Origin: Acidithiobacillus ferrivorans
GTDB taxonomy: Bacteria; Pseudomonadota; Gammaproteobacteria; Acidithiobacillales; Acidithiobacillaceae
Length of the DNA: 33,942 nt
Direction of reading: 5' to 3'
Assembly (NCBI GenBank): GCA_020723125.1
Contig: DYJM01000012.1
Coordinates: 1-33,942, forward strand
Every line of letters starts with the position of its first letter. The stretch's first letter is position 1. Both the position numbers and the translations under genes were made by a program. The notes beneath the pieces are model-generated. The model searched no databases. It was not told where the DNA came from and was given only the letters and a program-made list of their open reading frames with translations. Shown in pieces: positions 33,267 to 33,942 of this stretch.

Positions 33267-33693
33267 GGGTAAAGCTGGCAAAGAGCTCGCCGCGCTACCA
33301 GAAATTCCTGAAAAACGGTATTTCTCCATTAGCGAGGCGTCTCTGCTTTGTGGGGTCAAGGCCCACGTACTGCGCTATTGGGAGCAGGAATTTCCGCTAC
33401 TCAGTCCGCTGAAAAGAAAAGGGAATCGCCGTTATTACCAGCGCCACGACTTACTACTGGCGCGGCAGATTCGTGAGCTTCTTTATGGAGAAGGTTACAC
33501 CATCCACGGCGCTCGTGAACGACTTCAGGGGCTGCGTAACGAATCCAGTCACGGGCATCCGATTTCAGCGGCACAACTGGAATTCGAAATGGAGGATAAT
33601 GCCTCCGGCCTGCATTCCAGCACGGGCAACCGCCTGACCTACCTGCGGACTGAATTATCTGAATTGATAAAAATATGTGCGGGCAAGCATTGA
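33241..33693 (+). CDS. MerR-family transcriptional regulator
   Basis: 150 aa; [66 protein letters not shown]; overlaps ihfA by 26 bp. Confidence 0.9.
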   Translation: MVANQTTAKGKAGKELAALPEIPEKRYFSISEASLLCGVKAHVLRYWEQEFPLLSPLKRKGNRRYYQRHDLLLARQIRELLYGEGYTIHGARERLQGLRNESSHGHPISAAQLEFEMEDNASGLHSSTGNRLTYLRTELSELIKICAGKH

Positions 33694-33729
33694 CCCGACG
33701 CCAGCGAAGCATTAGAGTAGCGGCTCTTG

Positions 33730-33807
<78 letters not shown>

Positions 33808-33858
33808 TTTTACTATATGAATCATAATGATATAATTTTTATGGGCCATAAGTAAAAC

Positions 33859-33892
33859 TTTTTGGTAAACTTTTGGTTTATTTTTGGTAAAC
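33859..33892. repeat. Three tandem 11-bp repeats (TTTTTGGTAAA / CTTTTGGTTTA / TTTTTGGTAAA)
   Basis: Units at 33859, 33870 and 33881; the outer two extend to identical 12-mers TTTTTGGTAAAC. Confidence 0.85.
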
Positions 33893-33942
33893 CATCAGAG
33901 ATAAGCCGACGGTATCGGTCACAATCCATGGTTCCTGGTGTT

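Overview
The window is a compact housekeeping region on a proteobacterial chromosome. Gene order and protein sequences suggest an Acidithiobacillus-like or other beta/gamma-type proteobacterium; this is inference from memory and was not searched. On the minus strand is nrdA-nrdB, an aerobic ribonucleotide reductase. On the plus strand are tldD, ftsH, folP, glmM, tpiA, secG, tRNA-Leu(GAG), a complete 14-gene complex I operon (nuoA to nuoN, with nuoC and nuoD separate), a DUF2818-like gene, tRNA-Val(GAC), thrS-infC-rpmI-rplT-pheS-pheT-ihfA, a MerR-type regulator gene and tRNA-Pro(GGG). I found no CRISPR array, transposase, integrase or obvious defence system. The notable signals are non-coding or at fine scale. 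(1) The nrdA upstream region has a near-consensus sigma70 promoter overlapped by two NrdR-box-like sites 31 bp apart, with three co-oriented DnaA-box-like sites behind it. (2) A 196-bp nested inverted repeat with perfect 29-bp ends lies between the divergent nrdA and tldD genes. (3) infC appears to start at AUC. (4) tRNA-Val and a terminator are wedged between the nuo operon and thrS. (5) Three 11-bp repeats sit in AT-rich DNA just after tRNA-Pro at the right edge, which could be the boundary of an integrated element. I see no clear new protein system; most coding content is ordinary core genome.
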